Origin: Stemphylium vesicarium
Lineage: Eukaryota > Ascomycota > Dothideomycetes > Pleosporales > Pleosporaceae
NCBI GenBank assembly: GCA_004380135.1
Contig: QXCR01000053.1
Location: 111,266-175,265 of the forward strand
DNA length: 64,000 nucleotides
Direction of reading: 5' to 3'
In this document: piece after piece, positions 1-11,366 of the stretch
Numbering within the stretch: position 1 is the stretch's first letter
Layout of the letters: every line of letters starts with the position of its first letter
Notes under the pieces: model-generated
The model's input: only the letters and a program-made list of their open reading frames with translations
What the model was told of the DNA's origin: nothing
Database searches by the model: none
Translations under genes and position numbers: made by a program

Positions 1-396
1 CTTGTAGCTAGTGTGTGTGGGTTCTATTGCGTGCCTAGTTTACCGGTGTATACGGCGGCGAAACATGCGTTGGTTGGGTTGACGCGGTCGTATGGCGTTT
101 TGCTGCAGGATGAGGGGATTACGGTTAATGCCGTGGCGCCGAATGTGGTCCGCACGGGGATTAGTGATAGTAGGTTCTACGATATGTTGGAGGGGGAAGG
201 GCTGTTGACGCCGATGGAGGGATTGATGGAGGCTTTTTATGAGATGCTGAGGAGTGGGGTGAGCGGCAAGGTGTTTGAATGTGGACCGAAAGGGGGATGG
301 AACATGAAGGATGGAGCAGGATACGAAGATGCTCAGAGTGAGAAGGTTTGCGCTTTACTACTCGAAAGAGCGAGGAAGTTACACTATGGCACTTGA
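1..396 (+). CDS. Short-chain dehydrogenase/reductase, 3' part only
   Basis: This is the C-terminal part of an SDR-family oxidoreductase; the Rossmann nucleotide-binding half lies left of the window. The frame is open from base 1 and ends at a TGA at 394-396. The sequence shows the SDR active-site motif YTAAK (Tyr and Lys of the catalytic set) followed by an amphipathic helix. Next comes the usual 'GITVNAVAPNVVRTG' type segment, where Asn-Ala-x-x-Pro closes over the nicotinamide. The C-terminus resembles fungal proteins of the 15-hydroxyprostaglandin dehydrogenase-like group, but the substrate cannot be told. It converges on the nucleotidyltransferase gene on the other strand. Family assignment is firm; substrate and start are unknown. 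Confidence 0.8.
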   Translation, partial: LVASVCGFYCVPSLPVYTAAKHALVGLTRSYGVLLQDEGITVNAVAPNVVRTGISDSRFYDMLEGEGLLTPMEGLMEAFYEMLRSGVSGKVFECGPKGGWNMKDGAGYEDAQSEKVCALLLERARKLHYGT

Positions 397-1166
397 TAGC
401 TTCACGCGTCACACAGCTCAGTTCAATATCTTACTTTGAACAATTTCTCATTTCTCTACCTCATCTCGAGCATTAGTATAAGCCATTTGCCATAAGACAT
501 CGACCCCACTCGCTCTTTCTTTTATCTATACATGTCCATCCACTCCCTGATCCAGGGTACCCATGTGCGCGATTCCCATAGTAAACATCACAATGAGCCA
601 GCCCATGATAAAAAAAGGGCTTTTCAGCCCGCGACCCGGTGTGCGTAAAACGACAGGACAAAAACCGCAAACGCTTTGGTGTACCGAGATATTCCGTGTG
701 AACCTGAGAAAACCCAACAAAAGAGAAAAAACGAAAAGAACTCCAAGCTGATGCGATACCATGCATGTGTCGCTCGTGCAAAAACGAAAACAATAACGCC
801 GTTCAAATGGGGGAAACACAAAGCGCTCTGCGCGAGCGCGTGATTGCGCGCTGCCGAGTAGGACATCAATGTCATCGAGATGAGGGCGACGTGAGACGAC
901 GTCCGGATGCCTTCCCTTCCCCCCCCCCTTTTTTTTATCCCAGTGTTTCATCCATCATTTCTTTGATGCTGACGTCTCCTCCCCACATTGACGTGTAGCT
1001 TACCAGTACCCGGATGTGATATGAGCTGAACCCAGGGTCAAGACTGTTCCGTCGCGATAGAGTGAGTGTCTTGTCGTGCTTTGCTGGTATCCAAAACCAA
1101 AAAACGAGCTGTCGAAAATGGCGGCAACATGTCTAGATCCAAACGATGTCGCCCGGTTGCGACACT
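397..1166. other. Convergent intergenic region
   Basis: This spacer lies between two convergent stop codons and should hold both 3' untranslated regions. The only notable structure is a homopolymer tract of about ten C followed by eight T near 919-936. No coding signal was seen. Confidence 0.6.
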
Positions 1167-4100
1167 CTAGCCACCTTTGCGATCAGCTGCATTGGCGGGC
1201 AATGGCTCACCCGCCGCCTTCTGCTCTGGCGCTCTTGGCTTCTTGTTCTTCCCCTTCTTACGGGCAGGTTGCTGTTGCCAAGAGTTAGGACTAGAGCCTC
1301 CCCCACTCGACTTGTTTGTGCGCTCGTTGCCTTGAGGGTTTTTCTGCTGCTGGCCGTTGCGATTTTCCTTTCCATTTCCATTCGATCCTCCGGTAAGCGA
1401 TGCGGGGCGATGTTGCTGGTTATTCAATTTCGCGGGTGCTTTGTGGCCGTTCACAAGCTTGTTGGCGTCTGAGGATCGTGTAGCATTAGGAGATGGCGTG
1501 CGCCCCTCGTAAACAGGTGACAGCACCGGAACGGTGGCAGACTTGACTTCCTGTGGAAGCGCTCGCTGTACATTCGTGGTTTCCAATTGTGGGAGGCCGT
1601 TGGTGTATGCGGGTGCGCCCCACTGATGATGAGGTACAGTACGTGTTGGCGATATATCCTCACTGCGGTCGCTTTGGTGACCGTTCATAGACTCGTAATT
1701 TACCCAAGCATCACTAAGCGTAGGGTACGACTGCTGATTCTCGCTTGAGACACGGGAAAGGCCATTTGTGTCCAGTGATGGATGCCCGTTCATGGATCCG
1801 TTGACGATGGGAGGTCCCATATTCTCTACTGCCTTCTGCCGTTGCATCTCCTGAAGTACCAACTGCTGACGCGCCTGAAGTTGCTGGATTTGCTGTATAG
1901 CTTGGTCATTGGCGAACATATTGATCGGAACCTGAGGCAACGCCTCTGGTGGAGCAGTATCAATGGCGTCACCCCTGGAACGGGGCTGGGCTGGAAATGA
2001 GCCATTGACGATGACCGGACCATTGTCAACAGGGGCAGGTCGAACAGAATCAACGCGTGACTTTCGCTGCTCAGGAACGGCGTCGTTTGGCTGAGTCACA
2101 CCAGTGGAGTAACTTCGCATATGGCCTCCAAGTGGGGAAGGCGACCGTGTGACCCGCCGCAATGCAGTGTTCAAAAGTGGCTGTGTGATCTCCGGTGACA
2201 CACGCCTACGACGCTGGGCCAGTTCGCTGTAGGATGGGATTGCTGGAACAGCGTAGTCCTGTAACGAGCGCACCAAGTGTGGCTGCGGCTGTTCTGCTAC
2301 GCAGTAGCCTACGTACTCCTTTGGCGAGCTGTTGTCGGGAGAGGGGACTGACTCTTGCTGAGGAACTGCTGCTTTTACTGGAACATCCGATGTTCCCTGC
2401 GGCTTTGAGGGGTCTTGGGAAGATCGCGCGATAGGGTAGCCCGCAAATGCACTAGGGTCGACGAGCGGTGGCACGGGTGGATATCCCACAATGACAGGCT
2501 GCTGCATTACGTTACGGGGAGGTTGCGAGTGCGAGCGTAGAGAGTTTGTCTCGCTAGCATTCGATGCACGATGAACGCCTCGATGTACGCCGGGCATGCT
2601 GTTGCTCAAGGACGGAGAAGAGGGGTTTGTTCGAGACCCATCTTGCGACCCATTTGCATCCGATTGGACCTGGTTGTAAAAACCGGGGTAGTGATACATA
2701 AAGCCCTGAGGAAGCGCGCTGGGGGGTATACCACGCTCAGCTAATCGCGGGCTTTGTCGTCCGTTGACGTAGGGCGACTTTTGCGGAGATCCATTCGTGC
2801 TATTCGATGCCCGTCCTTGCGCTTGTGCTTGAGCAACGGCATGGGCATGCATTTGGGCAGCCCGTACTTGGTGTGCTTGCTGAGCGTGTTGCTGCGCCGC
2901 CAGCTGTGCGCGCAAGGAATTCGACTGCATCTCCAACATCTGGTATTGCTGATACAATTGGTCATGCAGCTGGTCGTGGATACCTCGAGGGAAGTTGAAG
3001 TATTCTTGTCCGCCGCCCGCAGAAATGGGTGGGCTGTGCAGAAATTGCGGGCGACCCTGGCTGTAGTTTGAGCTGCCAGAGGATCGTCTGCTGCCTCCAT
3101 GTTGGCCCTTGAGGTTGAACCCACCTCTGCCCCCTCGCGAGTTTGGACCGCCTCTTCCATTGCGATTCGGCACACTCGAGGTGATGATCGCCTTTTGTGA
3201 TTGCGGCTTCTTGAAAATGGGGTTTGGCTTCTCTTCAGGTGGGAACTCGTATTGTTCACAGAGCTTGTCGAGCTGCTGACCTTCTGCGAGAAGATCGAAG
3301 GCACGACGAATCTCAAGATGTATACCCCGCCACGCATAATCGTCTGCGGAGTTTCCCAAGTTTCGCTCAACGTTGAAGGGCTCCTCGACACAGAGGCGGT
3401 TGACACCTTCCTTCTGACCTCCACCCGGGTGCCAGCCCTTTTCCTCTCTAGGTATGCGCTTGCCCTGTCGTACTGAGATTGTCTCTTTTTCGTAATCTAT
3501 TTCATGTCCGTATAACCGGAAGAAATAGAAGAGCAGCTGGCCCAGGCTTTCTTGATTCTTCTCTCCGAAACCCCTCAGCTTCCCTACATCGTCGGCGAAA
3601 CTTGATAAAGACGGCTGGCCAGTTGTTTCGTCTCGTGCGCGATCGGGGAGGTCATGCAGATTGGGTAGGACGGGCGGATCTCGGGTTTGCAGGAAGTTGA
3701 GAATCAAGCATATCCACGTATACGAGCTGATTGTACCACCAATTCCTGTAGAGTGTTAGAGGAGAAAAGCAGATTTTGGCAAACCTCTTACCAGCATCGT
3801 TCAGGATACGCCGTTTCGTCCAGTACTTGATGATCATGGCAAGTGGGCGTACTCGATCGTCGAGCTGGATGTAGGTCTTGATCATGCGCGTATTCTCAAT
3901 TGCGGCGACGTTGTTCACGTTGATATCGCAAGAGAGCTGCAGCTCGGGGTCCCAGACTTTTACTATCCGGACCTTGGCTGCTGGTATACAGACAACACGC
4001 TCCATACCATCTGCGGGTGTTAGACGCAGCCAGTTGAGGAGGTACTTGTGACTTACGTTTGTCGAGGGCCTCGGCTAGCGAATGCATCTCTTCTAGCCTT

Positions 4101-5175
4101 TTCATGGGCGTTTGGATGCAAATGTCAACTGTCAAAGTTAGCGCGAACGTTGAAATGTAGCGTGAAGCTTACCATCGCTCTCGGATGTCCACAGCATGTT
4201 GCCAGAGGACCCGAAGACATGGACCATGATCTTAGTGCCCGGGAACTCGGTTTCCAGTATGCGCTGCACCTTCTTCACGAAGCGCTCTCGCGTCTCGGTG
4301 TCTTCCTGTCTCGGCAATAACCGGTCGTACAGTTCTCGCATGTCGCCGCTCAACTTGTCTTCTTCATGGGGGTCTAGACTCTTCTTTGGCTCCTCTTTCG
4401 CCTTGTCTAATATCTCGTCTGACTGATAGGGCATTCGTCTCCTGCCAAGCATGCCAACATTGGTTTCAAATCTACATCCAGAGGCGCGAGCACCTCGAAG
4501 CGTCGGCATGGTGCTGTTCGCTTCGGACGATACTGAGCGTGGCGAATGGCTGCCCAGACCGCCGTTCGGGGAGGGGGAGCGTGAGCGCGTGCTGTACTTC
4601 CGGGCGGCCTGCAGGGGCGTCGAGGGGACTGAGTTGGAGTGCTGCGAGACGATGGAGGGGCGCTGACTTCGGGCCTGCGTCTGCGCCTGGGCCTGGGGGG
4701 CAGCGTCGTCTCGTTTGCTTGGCATATTTGGTAGACGGTTTGATGTCATCGTGGGCGCGCTGGTGGGCACGCTGCACTTTGTATCCTTATGCCCATCTGT
4801 GGTATCTGTGGGCGCCTGTGCCGTCTTCACGGGAGGCTTCTTGGAGAGCGTACGGCCTGAGTCCCGCTGGGGAGGCGGGCTCAGTGAGTGGGGAGACACA
4901 ATTACGGCGGGGAAGGGCGTGTGCTCGGCGAATTGATGCACTTCGTCGATGCGCGCGAGCTGCAGGAACGGATGCAGCAGCAGGTAGGGGGGCACCTGGG
5001 CGTACTGGACGTGCGGGTGCAGGTGGTGCACTTGGGGTTGGTGGGCGTAGGCGTGGGCGTGGGTGGGAAAATAAAGGGCGGGGGCGCGCTCTTTTATCTG
5101 GCGGGGGTCGGAATGAATGGGCTGCGGATGGTGAATGTAAAGATACTGCGGGTTGTTGTGGCGGTGGTCGCTCAT
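1167..5175 (-). CDS. Cid1-family poly(A)/poly(U) RNA nucleotidyltransferase with a long disordered tail
   Basis: This non-canonical nucleotidyltransferase is expected to add A or U residues to RNA 3' ends. I place four exons at 5175-4173, 4128-4057, 4010-3792 and 3745-1167, giving about 1290 residues. The joins restore the polymerase-beta core: GSSGN, then SDVDICI (two metal-binding Asp split by intron 1), then LSCDINV (third Asp). The PAP/25A-associated domain follows ('GQLLFYFFRLYGHEIDY'). The first ~200 residues are His/Pro-rich low complexity. More than 650 residues after the catalytic core are Gln/Ser/Asn/Pro-rich and disordered, with RGG-like pieces and a basic KKGKNKKPRAP end. That tail is far longer than in S. 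pombe Cid1. A versus U specificity and nuclear versus cytoplasmic role cannot be told. Confidence 0.85.
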
Positions 5176-6743
5176 AAACTTTAGTGGCCGATGGCTATGG
5201 GACTGGCGGTACTCGGGGGAGGGGCTGCCGCGGCGGATGCTGGTCGCAGTGCGGGTGCAGAGCGCCGGGGGAGAAGAGAGAGCGAGGAGGTGCTTCCAGA
5301 GCAGACAAAGGCAAAACTATCGACAGTCGCAGTGCTCGCGGTGAGTGTACTCGGGAATTCGGCGGCGAGTGAAGTGCTGGTGCGTGAACCCCTGCCGTGA
5401 GAGCCTTCTCCGAACGAGTCGCTGGTAATCGGCGCCCTGTGTGGTTCGGCCGGCCAAGCGCTAAACAATGGACTAGATGCAGGTGCAGGTGCTGCTGGGT
5501 GGAGGGCGAGGACTGCAGACAACGAGCGAAGCAGTGCAAAAGGGAATCTCGTCCGTCTGTGAGGTTATGTTGCAGCATGCATGGGGCATAGCCATTTGGG
5601 CCACACCTAGGAACGAGGGATGAACGCACAGGGCTGCGTCTAGAGCGTTTTGGGATGGCCGTGTGCCGTCACCTACACCAATTGCTACTGCGACAGGGGC
5701 GCCTTCTCGACGGACAATATCGCTCACAATTCAATATATCCTCTGCTGCATCATGGCGGGGCGGCGCGCCGTTGTTGCTGCTGCTGTTGCTGCGAAGAGC
5801 CTGGCACCTGAATGACTGAACAATACACACACCACGCCATATTTCTTTTTGCCCATCCCTACGACGTGCCCTGTCAATACCGCCATCACCACAACGTCGT
5901 CGGTGGTCCTGTTCCCCGCGATCAGTCAGAGCACAGATTCAGGGAAAAAAGCACACGCCCGCACCGCCGTCGTTCACTCTAACGCGACTATTGGACACTC
6001 AGCGGGTTACACACCGTCAGCCGTCATAAGCCCTGACCGCGCTGACCATGCGGAGCCGGTAACGTGCAACGGGCCTCTCCGTCATGCTGCTCTTGTCCCT
6101 ATACTGCACTCGCAGCTTACTATTTACGGCAGCATTGGATCCGGAGCCGCTGACTGAGTGGCAGGCTGGGTAGGCGGCGAGCTAGCAGAGCTGAAGCCTG
6201 CCCCTTATCGTGTAGGTACGTCACAGGGGACGACGGCTTCTCGTGAGACTCAGATGTAGGGGGCGTGTTGGATCATACGTAGTCATAGTCAGACCGCCCA
6301 GCGCCTTGTCCCAGCCGTAAACAAGTATTTTTGGGCGCGTCTGATGCCCATCTCACCGACTCTACCGCTACCGCGCATGAACAGACGCAGGGACGGCACC
6401 AAGGCCGGCATTTCGTAATGAAAGTACCCATGCCTCCGGTCCCAAGTATAGACTTCTCCTGATGCCAGGTCTCGGACAATCTCGTGTTGCACCCCTCATC
6501 GAATCATGGGAATGTTCTGACGCAGTAAATTGGGGCGCAATATGCGGGCAATTGGCTGCGGGCGGACTTGTTTCAAAAGGCCGGCAATGTGCCTGCGAGA
6601 GGCTACGGCGGGCGGAAAGGCCGAGTGGTGCACACCTGCGGCTACGGCAGGCGTATCGAACCGAAGGGGCAGCCGCGAACCGTGTACATGTCGTTCCCTC
6701 TAGCCGAGGCATCGCATGAGGCTTGCATGCGCGACTACGCAAT
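5176..6743. other. Divergent promoter region
   Basis: This spacer lies between the starts of the nucleotidyltransferase (minus) and the isochorismatase-like hydrolase (plus), so it should hold both promoters and 5' leaders. It contains a short CTG/GTT run near 5771-5795. Open frames here have no recognisable protein content. An upstream in-frame ATG for the hydrolase is at 6723. Confidence 0.5.
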
Positions 6744-7892
6744 ATGCTGCCCGCTCTCCTCCCACGCCTTGCACGACCAACTGTGTCTTTTGGGAAAACA
6801 CTTGCTGCGCATAGAACCTTTTCCTCAGCCATGGCTTCAGCCCAAGACTGGCGCCCTAGGGTTTGTAGGCGGCTTAGCAACCAATTCTGTACGACAATGG
6901 CTGACGTACTATAGCGAACCCCGCCCTCTTGTATGTCTCCCGCGACGACCATCAGTCTTCCTACTCATGATGTGGTAGCATTTGCGACTTGCAGGAAAAG
7001 TTCCGCCCTGCCATCTATGAGTTTCCCAAAGTAGTCGCGACTGCACAAAAGCTGCTCAAAGCCAGTATGTCCACGCCCTCTCCGCCTCAAACATCACCAC
7101 ATCCACCCACGCCTTGGCTGCGCCTAGATCTCCATTCCACCCCCCAGCTGTCTCGCCCTCGCATTATCAACGTTGAGCATGTCAGATTGGAATTCTCCCG
7201 AAAATTTCACATCACCTGCCCAAAGTGGCGGACCATCCGAATCCACTCCACACCACAACCCTCCTCGCTTGTTGCTGACCAACACGGCTAGGCCAGTTGC
7301 TGAACATCCCCGTATTTGCGACCACTCAAAACCGTGCGCGACTGGGGGATACCTGCCCGGAACTCAAGTTGGACGAGTCCGATGGCGTCAAGACAGTCTG
7401 TCATCTTGACAAGACGCTATTCTCTATGATGTTCGTCCGCGTGTGATCCAAAAGAGACACTAGGCTCATTACCACAGCACACCCGAAGTCCAGAAAGCCC
7501 TCGACTCTCTAGACGCCACCGGGCCGCTATCCTGCATCATCGTCGGAATCGAGAGCCACATTTGCGTGACCCAGACTACACTTGATCTCCTAAGGAACGG
7601 ACACAAGGTATACGTCATCGCAGATGGAGTGAGCAGCTGCAACAAAGAAGAAGTTCCCATTGCGCTGGCAAGATTGAGACACGAAGGTGCTATTGTAACG
7701 ACTAGCGAGAGCTTCTTGTACGAATTCGTCGGAGATGCAAGCAGGCCTGAGTAAGTGGAGTAGCGTTCGGGCCGTTGTTGGTACTCTAGTAGGATAGGGC
7801 TGACGTGATACAGGTTCAAGGAGCTTATCAAGGTAGTTAAGGAAACATCGCAAAGCACCAGAGAGACTATGCAGACGCTTTGCAAGATCTAA
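6744..7892 (+). CDS. Isochorismatase-family cysteine hydrolase (ISOC1/2-like), possibly mitochondrial
   Basis: Six exons give a complete protein: 6744-6864, 6915-6930 (16 nt), 6979-7064, 7292-7430, 7478-7750 and 7814-7892. The joined product reads through NPALFICDLQEKFR (Asp of the triad), 'IPVFATTQNRARLGDT', 'LDKTLFSM' (Lys) and 'IVGIESHICVTQT' (catalytic Cys), ending ELIKVVKETSQSTRETMQTLCKI. Introns 1, 3 and 5 have CTGAC branch sites. An ATG at 6831 gives a 208-residue protein of normal family length. The ATG at 6744 (or 6723) adds an Arg/Leu/Ser-rich stretch with AHRTFSSAM, which looks like a mitochondrial presequence and gives 237 residues. The natural substrate of eukaryotic ISOC proteins is not settled. 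Domain assignment is firm; localisation is inferred. Confidence 0.85.
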
Positions 7893-8086
7893 GCTGGCTA
7901 ATATTCGGCTTGCTTGGGGCTATCTGTCCTGACGAAACATCGTGACTAAAGATAAATTGATTTGTTGTAACCATTGGCTGTCGTTCATTCCTTGCCTTCA
8001 ACTTGGCGTTCTTGCCAAGTTCGGACAACACGGCTTTTGCCTTATCTCACATCTCTAGTACATGGACACTCTGTCACCAAAATTGA

Positions 8087-8614
8087 TCACCCGTTCTTCC
8101 GCTCAAGATACGTGGCATCGTCCCCGTACCTCAGCAATTTCTTCTCGAGATTCTCATCAACCGTGTCTGGCCTCTTGAACCCATACCGTCCCCAGAAAAT
8201 TGTTGTCCCATAAACAGACACCAAACACGTGGTTGCATATTGCGAAGCAACCGTCTTCGAAATCGTTTCTACACCTCCGCTCGCAAGACCGGAGCCGCGC
8301 ATCTCAGGCAAAATGGCTAGATCGTGGATGTAATACTGATCCGCATTCGGCGCAATCTCGCCCAGTAAGCAGTTCAGGTCTGGAAGTTGGTAATAACGTA
8401 TTGGATGAGAGATTATGTAGCCACATAGAACGTCCAATACATTGAAAAGACCCAGACATCCTTTTGGAAAGAGCTGAACACGCTCTAGAAAAACGGCGTC
8501 GCTTTCTGGTAGGTCGGGATGTATCTTTGATGCTATGATGACGAGGTCTGGAATATTACTGGGCGAGAGTTGACGCCAGGTTGCGATGCGTTTTGCCGGG
8601 GTTTCTGATTCCAT
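8087..8614 (-). CDS. GNAT-family N-acetyltransferase
   Basis: This single-exon protein of 175 residues starts at the ATG of MESETPAKR. The codon before it is GTG, so 8614 is the first real start. It carries the GNAT core: a beta-strand 'YIHDLAILPEMRGSGLASG', whose R-G-x-G-x-A/G turn binds the acetyl-CoA pyrophosphate. The end, 'VYGTTIFWGRYGFKRPD', has the F-x-x-x-G-F pattern common near GNAT C-termini. It converges on the isochorismatase-like gene about 190 bp away. The acceptor substrate (small molecule or peptide) is not visible in the sequence. Confidence 0.85.
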   Translation of the reverse strand: MESETPAKRIATWRQLSPSNIPDLVIIASKIHPDLPESDAVFLERVQLFPKGCLGLFNVLDVLCGYIISHPIRYYQLPDLNCLLGEIAPNADQYYIHDLAILPEMRGSGLASGGVETISKTVASQYATTCLVSVYGTTIFWGRYGFKRPDTVDENLEKKLLRYGDDATYLERKNG

Positions 8615-8840
8615 CACAATTTCGCTGTTTGGGGAAAACTTTGAGGAAAGTCTAGGGGAAGCTACGAAGAGTGATGATATGGATTAATGGCTTTGAAGTG
8701 TTGACTGATTGGTTCGGAAGGAGACCGTGCGTAAAAGGTCTACTGTGCCCGTGCGCGTAATGCCCGGATTCGCGTAATGCCTGACGAACACCAAACCACC
8801 CGACAAGAGACTAACTTCAACGCGTCACAACTCCACAACC

Positions 8841-10190
8841 ATGGCACCGATTGACGATGCGATCGCATGTTTGGAATCGCAAGAACTAGAAGAATAGTTG
8901 TCGTATGAAAAATGTGCAGCTGAGTCTGATGTTGTAGCCTCCATGTTGAGGCGGAGACACAAGGGTGGTCAAGGGTCCCGGGCAGCCAAGAATGTCAACC
9001 AGCGCGCTCTCAGCCCACAACAAGAGCAGGTCCTTGTAAAGCATATCGAGGAGCTTACAGCGCGTAGGCTACCTCCTACAAGAGATACAATACAAAATTT
9101 TGCCTCTGTTATTGCCAGAAAAGAAGTCTTAGAGGCTTGGGTGACGCGCCTCGTCAACCGAAACAAGGACACTGTCATATCAAAATGGGCCTCTGCCATG
9201 GACGCTGTACGCCACAACGCCGACTCACATGCTAAATACCGCATATATTTTGACCTCATACACGAGACTATTGCTAGGTTCAGCATTGAGGCAAGCAACA
9301 CATACAATATGGACGAGAAAGGCTTCATGATGGGCATCTTGGGACGCTCAAAAAGAATCTTTGATAGGAGGATGTGGGAGAATAAGGGGGTGACTGCAGC
9401 GTTGCAATATGAAGAGAGGGGGTTTGTTACTTATTTGGCAACAATTTGTGCTGATGGGAGTGCTCTACCACCTGGCCTCATATTCGCAGCTTTAGGTGAT
9501 CTGAGAGATACCTGGGTTGCTGGTATAGAGGCTGGAAAACACGAGGTTTTCTGCTCTATCTTTCCCACTGGATGGAGCAACAATGAGATAGGCCTGTTCT
9601 GGCTTGAACAGGTGTTTCAGCGGGCCACAAAAGAGAAGGCACTGAGAGATTACTATCTCCTTATCGTGGATGGCTATGGCAGTCACCTTACAATGGATTT
9701 CATTTATTATTGCGACTCCCACCACGTTCTGCTGGCTATCTTACCACCTCACTCTACCCATACGCTTTAACCACTTGATGTGGTGGTGTTCAAGCCTCTC
9801 TCATCAGCCTACTCCAAGGCGCTCAGTGATCATTTCTTGACCACCCAAGGGCTGATTCCCATCAACAAAACCGACTTTTTTCCGCTCTTCTGACAGGCCT
9901 GGATCTCCTCCTTCAAAAAATACACAATTTTGAAGGCCTGGGAGGCTACAGGTATATGGCCTCAGGCAGCAGAGCGCATACTCAGACGCTTCAACCACGA
10001 GTCTCGTGATGAGTCTTATGATGAAAGTGAGGCCTCAGAGGACTCTCTGGCAGCGATTGTGGGCAACTTTCAGCGAGTACAGTGTCTCTTACGCTCTGCA
10101 GTGAAAGATCCAGCTTCAAACGAGGCCAAATCTCCCTCTCTTACTATCCACCATCTCCAAGCAGACAAGGACATGACCGAGTACAAAAAT
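8841..10190 (+). mobile_element. Decayed pogo/Fot1-like DDE transposase
   Basis: The frame from the ATG at 8841 reads as a Fot1/pogo transposase: an N-terminal psq-type helix-turn-helix (start MAPIDDAIA), a CENP-B-type HTH ('LSPQQEQVLVKHIEELTARRLPPT'-like region), then the DDE domain. The catalytic landmarks are 'YNMDEKGFMMG' (first Asp) and 'LLIVDGYGSHLTMDF' (second Asp). Three in-frame stops break it: TAG 8895-8897, TAA 9768-9770 and TGA 9891-9893. The first two fit C-to-T change in a CpA context (CAG to TAG, CAA to TAA), as in repeat-induced point mutation. The frame is otherwise intact through 'LKAWEATGIWPQAAERILRRF'. I could not find convincing terminal inverted repeats or a TA duplication, so element ends are approximate and the copy should be inactive. 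Confidence 0.85.
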
Positions 10191-10358
10191 GAGTGTCGGC
10201 CGTGGGGTCTACCGCACGGGCCGGTACTGTTTGCCCCAGGTTCCACCGCATGTTTGCTCTCACGCACTTCCCCCTTAGGACTAGTGCGTGCTCCATTCAG
10301 TATATAGGCCTCTCTCTCCCATAGCCTAATACTACATGATTCTCCCCAAGCTTGACGC

Positions 10359-10944
10359 TTGACACCCCTCGCATTGACCATCCAAGACAAGCTCGGTAAT
10401 CAAGGCTTTCTGACGTCCAAAGAACTAAATCCATTCATTCTTCGTGCTATATTGGATGTCATGAAGCAGGAACCCCAGAAATCAGGCATCCTAATTGATG
10501 GATTTCCACGAAACATCGAGCAACTTGACTCTTGGAGCAAATGGCCGTTCTCAAAAGAACTATCCCTTGAGGATTCTTTGCACGCCGACACGAAACCAGA
10601 CGTTGTATTATCACTACGTGTCAACAAGCAGAATGCGAAATCTAGATACTCGGCCCGTGCCCGTGATAGCAATGACAGCGACGAAAAGTTTGAGAGACGG
10701 TTCGCAGAGTACGAGACGGAGATTTTGCCGGTAGAAGCTACTTATCGCCAGCGTGGCCTTCTGTTCGACGTGAGTTCTGAGCACATATACATGAAATCCA
10801 TCGCTAACAGACAAGATCGATGTAAACGGAACCCAGGAAGAGAACATCACTGAGGTGACCGAGTAGCTTAATGACAGCGACTTATGGCAAAAGGTCATGA
10901 TCGAGGGCCAAATGAGAACGCGGTTTCTGCCTAGATTCCAATAA
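10359..10944 (+). pseudogene. Nucleoside-monophosphate kinase relic without P-loop
   Basis: The frame matches the middle and C-terminal part of an adenylate/UMP-CMP kinase-like protein. It shows an NMP-binding helix region 'GFLTSKELNPFILRAIL', the diagnostic 'ILIDGFPRN' strand, a damaged LID region with 'RYSARARDSND', and 'KFERRFAEYETEILPV'. The GxPGxGKGT P-loop and first ~40-50 residues are missing upstream, where the transposon relic lies. The main frame shifts near 10805. Reading the alternative frame continues the homology-like sequence to a TAA at 10944, but with a TAG at 10864-10866. No start codon or promoter is evident. I regard it as a dead or truncated gene; a spliced functional gene is less likely. 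Confidence 0.65.
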
Positions 10945-11366
10945 TCAAGAGCTGCATCATACATGTTGCGGAAATGGCAATCGCGACTGGGCGACCGGGT
11001 GCCTGCACTTTTGCAAACGCCAGCACTTTCTCAGAGTCATTGACCATGACCGTACCTTACCGACTAGGTAGTCGCTTTGTACCTACTTTCACCGGAGGTT
11101 CCCACAACTAGACATTACAAACTGAACGGCACGATTGCTACCTATTCCCATTTGCCGACATTACTTTCAACCTTGATCAAACTCGCATGATTGCTACACT
11201 GAAGCATACCATTTATCATTTCCATAGAACCCGCGCTGTTCATCATACTACCCACCACAGCGCGCACAGCAAAGATCCAATCTCTCGCTCCAAGCCAAAC
11301 ACACTAGGCAGCCGCAAGCTCACCTACATATCTAACTACCCAACCATCCCACCCCACATCACAACA
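10945..11366. other. Upstream region of the 11367 gene
   Basis: This is a short intergenic stretch, C/A-rich toward its end. It should carry the promoter and 5' leader of the small gene at 11367. The frame remains open to 11187, but the translation there is low complexity, so I prefer the ATG with ACAACAATGG context at 11367. Confidence 0.5.

Noticed and set aside
4386..5177. 263-codon plus-strand frame
   Set aside because: It lies antisense to the first exon of the nucleotidyltransferase; Arg/Gly/Ser-rich with no motifs.
6368..6952. 194-codon minus-strand frame
   Set aside because: It overlaps the first exons of the isochorismatase-like gene on the other strand and has no protein-like features.
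8735..8790. Repeated GCGTAATGCC words as a possible transposon terminal repeat
   Set aside because: I found no matching inverted copy on the 3' side of the transposase relic.
10195..10335. Possible solo LTR (TG...CA ends, internal TATATAGG)
   Set aside because: The ends do not give matching target-site duplications and no second copy is visible in the window.
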